In this document: piece after piece, positions 4,929-7,928 of the stretch | How the letters are laid out: every line of letters starts with the position of its first letter | How positions within the stretch are numbered: position 1 is the stretch's first letter | Assembly (NCBI GenBank): GCA_964462125.1 | Contig: CAYWXT010000261.1 | Location: 1 to 7,928, forward strand | Length of the DNA: 7,928 nucleotides | Source: JAWLFY01 sp964462125 | GTDB taxonomy: Bacteria > Planctomycetota > Planctomycetia > Pirellulales > Pirellulaceae | Direction: 5' to 3' | Translations under genes and position numbers: made by a program | The notes under the pieces: model-generated | Database searches by the model: none | Told to the model about the DNA's origin: nothing | The model's input: only the letters and a program-made list of their open reading frames with translations

Positions 4929-7754
4929 CGAGTCCGGCGGTGAAGCCTCGAAGTCTCCGGCGACGGCGATCACGAGTTTCTCCGGATCGATGAAATCTCG
5001 GATCGTCGCATTGACGCTTTCCAGGCTTGCATCGCGAATCAGTTGCTCCTGCTCCGCAACCGCCTCCATCGTGCGGTCGTTGAAGATGCCGCTGACCAGC
5101 GCGCTGGCCAGTTGCTCGTCCTGTGTCCGGCCAACACGCTGCGATTGCAGGTAGGACTCCTTGGCCCTGGTCAGTTCGTCCTCGGTGACCCCATCGGCGA
5201 GAAGCCGTTCGATCTCCTCGTGAATCACCTCCAGCAAGCGATCCTTGTTCTGCGGATTGGTGATCGCGTAGAGGACAAAGTCGGTGCGGGAATCCTTGGC
5301 GCGAGGCGTGATCCCGCTCCGCACCCCATAGGAAAGCCCGTCCTGCTGGCGGACGCGGTCGCCCAGGCGACTGCTGAGCGAACCGCCGCCGAGGACGAAG
5401 TTTCCGAGCACGAGCGAGGCGTACTCCGGGGTATCGTCCGGCAGCGAATACTGTTGCCCGGCATAGAGCAACGCGTTCTCCTTGTCAGGCGTTTCGATGG
5501 TGATCAGGTCGCCGGGAATTTCCGGGTGGGGTGGTTGGCCGACACGGACGTAAGGCTCCTCGGAAGTCCAATCCTTGAGCGCCTCGGCGAGTTGCTCCCG
5601 GGCCGCTTCCGCATCAAAGGTTCCCACAATCGCTAGCTCCCCGGCCTGATTGCCCAGGAACGTTTCGTGAACGTCCCGGATTTGCTCCACGGTGACCTCG
5701 CGGTAGCGTTCAATCTCCTCGTCGATCGTCGGCACGTAGCGAATGTCCTCGGGGCCATAGGGGGATAACTGGCGGCGAACCTCGCGCGGTGCCAACGCGT
5801 TGGGCTCACTGCGACTTTTCTCCAGACCCGTGATCGCCCGGCGACGGATCACCTCCAACTCGTTCTCCCGAAGCCCCGGATTCTTGACGAGATCGACCAG
5901 CAGGGAGAGGACATCGGGCAGGAATTCCCGTTTCGTCTTGATCCGAATCTGGACCAACCCGACGGTCGAATCGACATTCAGCTCCGTCCGAAGCCTCGTC
6001 AGCTCATCCTGCAGCTGCTGATATTCCAGCGACTCGGTGCCGCGTGACATCAGGGGGCCGAGCAGTTCGATGGCCCCCAGCTTGTCGATCAATTTTTCAG
6101 CCGAGCCGAACCGGAGTGTCATCATCAGGGAAACGGACTCCCCGCGTGTCTTCTTGGGCAGCATGGCGTAGCGGATTCCGCCAACCAACTCTCCCCGCTG
6201 CGTCTGCTGTTCGATCGCCATGGGATCCGGGTCGAAGGCTTCTCCGGCAACGGCTCCTTCACGGCCGGTGTAGCCGTCCAGCTTGGCGACGAGATCGGGG
6301 GCGTCGGGGACGTTGACCCGCTCGGCCTCCTCCGACGGAATGAACAGCCCAACGGTTCGGTTGTTCCGCACGAAGTACTTTTCTGCGACACGCTGGACAT
6401 CATCGCGGGTCAACGCTTCGACCTCGTCGCGGTAGGTGAAGTACAACCGCCAATCGCCCTGGGCCGCCCAGTCGCTGAGCGAAACCGCGAGCCGATCGGT
6501 ATCCGACGCCTCGAGTTCGCGATTTTTCAAAATCTGTTGTTTGGCTCGCTCGACCTCCTCTTCGGTCACCGGTTTATCCCGGAGCGATTTCTCGATCGAT
6601 TCGATCATGGTTCGACGTGCGGTCTCGATCGGCTCCGACTCAGGGACTTCGGCGAGGGCCATGAACAGTCCCGGTTCACGAAAGGCATACGCGGTCGTGT
6701 AGATGTTCGAAGCGATGTTGGTTTCGACCATCTCCTTGTACAAGCGGCCGCTGGGCTCGTCCCCCAAGATATAGGTCAATGCCCGCATGGCGGGATAATC
6801 GGGGTGGCTGCCGGGAGGGATGTGATAGGCGGCCCCGGCCAGTTGAATGTCGGCGACGCGGCGGACGACAACGGTTCGCTCCCCGTCCTGAGCCGGTTCC
6901 GTCGTGTAGGTATCGTCGATCGGCGTGGCGGGCGACGGCAGAGCTCCGAAGTGCTCTTCGATCAAGTCGAGTGCGTTGTCGGGATCGAATTTCCCAGCCA
7001 CAATGACCATCACATTGTCCGGCCGGTAAAACTTGCGATAGAACTTTCGCAGCTTCACGACCGGAACCCGCTCGATGTCACTCCGGTTGCCGATGGTACT
7101 CTGTCCATAGTTGTGCCAGTCAAAAGCGGTCGACTGGATCCGCTGCATCAGCACGCGCATGGGCGAGTTTTCCCCACGCTCAAACTCATTGCGGACGACC
7201 GTCATTTCACTCTCCAGATCCTCCCCCTTGATCGTGCTGTTGACCAGCCGATCCGCTTCGAGTTGGATCGCGAACTCCAAGTTGTCCTCGCTGGCGGGGA
7301 GCGTTTCGTAGTAATTCGTCCGGTCCATCCAGGTGGTGCCGTTGAAGTTCGCTCCCCGGTCCTGCAGCACTTTCGGGACTTCGGGGTGCCGCGGCGTTCC
7401 CTTGAACAGCATGTGCTCCAACAGATGCGCCATGCCGGCCTCGCCGTAGCCCTCGTGCCGGGAGCCGACGAAGACCGTCATGTTGACCGTCACGACCTCC
7501 TTGCTCGGATCGGGAAAGAGCAGCACCTTGGTGCCGTTACTCAATCGATACTCGGAAATTCCCTCCACGTCGGTGATGTGCATCGGTTCCTCAGCAGAAG
7601 ACCGGTCGGAATTCGATTCCGCCGAAGCGGGCATGGCAACGGCAAGCAAGCAAAGGAAACAAGCGACCGCTCCGGCAAGCCGCAACGTCGGCCGGATCGA
7701 TCGGGGGTCAAACGCCCCGCGGGGGGGCAAACTGTATTCAATGGCAACAGGCAC
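4926..7754 (-). CDS. Exported full-length M16 zinc metallopeptidase
   Basis: The product has 942 residues and two tandem M16 halves, the length of a fused M16 peptidase. The GTG start is supported by AGGAG six bases upstream. It gives a long n-region (about 25 residues), a hydrophobic core (LAGAVACFLCLLAVAM) and a likely cleavage after ASA (43-45), so it acts in the periplasm or envelope. The first half carries the inverted zinc motif H110-L-L-E113-H114, with E183 and E190 downstream at pitrilysin-like spacing. H110, H114 and E190 should bind zinc and E113 activate water. In the second half the matching segment is E563-L-L-G-P567, so that half cannot bind zinc. It keeps the substrate-side SSR796 and LSY809 pair (SSRLGDRVRQQDGLSYGV). 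This active-plus-inactive clamshell fits peptidases that degrade peptides or unfolded chains enclosed between the halves. Its natural substrate is unknown. The gene stands alone on this strand and converges with the ketopantoate reductase gene. Confidence 0.95.
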   Translation of the reverse strand: MPVAIEYSLPPRGAFDPRSIRPTLRLAGAVACFLCLLAVAMPASAESNSDRSSAEEPMHITDVEGISEYRLSNGTKVLLFPDPSKEVVTVNMTVFVGSRHEGYGEAGMAHLLEHMLFKGTPRHPEVPKVLQDRGANFNGTTWMDRTNYYETLPASEDNLEFAIQLEADRLVNSTIKGEDLESEMTVVRNEFERGENSPMRVLMQRIQSTAFDWHNYGQSTIGNRSDIERVPVVKLRKFYRKFYRPDNVMVIVAGKFDPDNALDLIEEHFGALPSPATPIDDTYTTEPAQDGERTVVVRRVADIQLAGAAYHIPPGSHPDYPAMRALTYILGDEPSGRLYKEMVETNIASNIYTTAYAFREPGLFMALAEVPESEPIETARRTMIESIEKSLRDKPVTEEEVERAKQQILKNRELEASDTDRLAVSLSDWAAQGDWRLYFTYRDEVEALTRDDVQRVAEKYFVRNNRTVGLFIPSEEAERVNVPDAPDLVAKLDGYTGREGAVAGEAFDPDPMAIEQQTQRGELVGGIRYAMLPKKTRGESVSLMMTLRFGSAEKLIDKLGAIELLGPLMSRGTESLEYQQLQDELTRLRTELNVDSTVGLVQIRIKTKREFLPDVLSLLVDLVKNPGLRENELEVIRRRAITGLEKSRSEPNALAPREVRRQLSPYGPEDIRYVPTIDEEIERYREVTVEQIRDVHETFLGNQAGELAIVGTFDAEAAREQLAEALKDWTSEEPYVRVGQPPHPEIPGDLITIETPDKENALLYAGQQYSLPDDTPEYASLVLGNFVLGGGSLSSRLGDRVRQQDGLSYGVRSGITPRAKDSRTDFVLYAITNPQNKDRLLEVIHEEIERLLADGVTEDELTRAKESYLQSQRVGRTQDEQLASALVSGIFNDRTMEAVAEQEQLIRDASLESVNATIRDFIDPEKLVIAVAGDFEASPPDS

Positions 7755-7760
7755 AACGTA

Positions 7761-7765
7761 CTCCT
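7761..7765 (-). promoter_or_regulatory. Ribosome binding site for the M16 peptidase
   Basis: AGGAG on the minus strand (CTCCT on the plus strand) ends six bases before the GTG at 7754-7752. It is the best Shine-Dalgarno match in the window, and it decides the GTG start because the next methionine, residue 41, lies inside the signal peptide. Confidence 0.75.
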
Positions 7766-7782
7766 GGTCCGTGAAGGAAAAA

Positions 7783-7794
7783 CGGCCATGGCCG
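7783..7794. repeat. 12-bp perfect palindrome in the M16 leader
   Basis: CGGCCATGGCCG is identical to its reverse complement. It lies between the possible promoter and the ribosome binding site of the M16 gene, where an operator or short leader hairpin could act. In GC-rich DNA it may also be chance. Confidence 0.5.
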
Positions 7795-7806
7795 CGTTTG
7801 CGAGTG

Positions 7807-7835
7807 ATTGTAACGTGTGTGGAACTATCCGATAA
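7807..7835 (-). promoter_or_regulatory. Possible sigma70-type promoter for the M16 peptidase
   Basis: On the minus strand, TACAAT (7812-7807) matches the -10 consensus at five of six positions. A 17-base spacer separates it from TTATCG (7835-7830), a poor -35 matching three of six. It lies about 50 bases before the GTG start. The call rests on the -10 and the position only. Confidence 0.3.
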
Positions 7836-7928
7836 CGGGAGTCGCCTCGCGGGCGGCCGCGTTCTGTTTGAAAGTGTCCTTTCGGCAAGCGTGAAAAAAA
7901 TTTCGGCGGGGTTTTGGCGGGCGGCAGG

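Noticed and set aside
5043..5636. 197-residue open frame on the plus strand inside the M16 gene
   Set aside because: It mirrors the conserved second M16 half on the other strand and has no ribosome binding site or motif of its own.
6537..7835. 432-residue open frame on the plus strand opposite the M16 gene
   Set aside because: It is antisense to a strongly supported peptidase with all catalytic motifs, and its own translation shows no domain, only Arg/His-rich composition typical of a GC-rich shadow frame.
7873..7886. GAAAG-tgtc-CTTTC type small inverted repeat near the window end
   Set aside because: A 5-bp stem is expected by chance and it has no supporting context.
7891..7928. Possible GTG start of a rightward gene (VKKISAGFWRAAG) running off the window end
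   Set aside because: There is no ribosome binding site, only 12 complete codons are visible, and the sequence is low in information.

Overview
The window looks like chromosomal DNA from a planctomycete, most plausibly a Pirellulales relative of Rhodopirellula. This is inferred from gene content and style, not from a marker gene. The sequence is GC-rich and contains an exported formylglycine-type sulfatase fused to a PA14-like domain, a TPR lipoprotein whose central motifs resemble planctomycete TPR proteins, and a large exported M16 metallopeptidase.

Layout. Positions 1-109 hold what appears to be a broken fragment of ribose-phosphate pyrophosphokinase (prs), frameshifted by about one base and losing resemblance soon after. 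Positions 110-241 carry no gene I can support, only a small inverted repeat. A chorismate lyase-like (DUF98/UbiC-fold) protein at 242-865 is translationally coupled through an ATGA overlap to a TPR lipoprotein at 862-1647. After a 181-base gap comes the sulfatase-PA14 gene (1829-3892). Its stop codon lies inside a three-copy 17-bp tandem repeat. A ketopantoate reductase-family gene follows (3960-4925). It converges with the minus-strand M16 peptidase gene (7754-4926). The two stop codons abut with no gap, forming the palindrome TGATCA. The last 174 bases are the upstream region of the M16 gene: a clear ribosome binding site, a 12-bp palindrome and a weak promoter candidate.

How the genes relate. 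Only the DUF98/TPR pair looks like a true operon. The sulfatase and M16 peptidase are independent exported hydrolases: sulfated-polysaccharide desulfation and periplasmic peptide or protein turnover. The ketopantoate reductase-like enzyme is cytoplasmic and has no pantothenate-pathway neighbour here. I see no defence system, CRISPR array, RNA gene, transposase or integrase. The more unusual points are the prs remnant, the coupled chorismate lyase-like/TPR pair, the tandem repeat over the sulfatase stop, and the zero-gap convergent stops.
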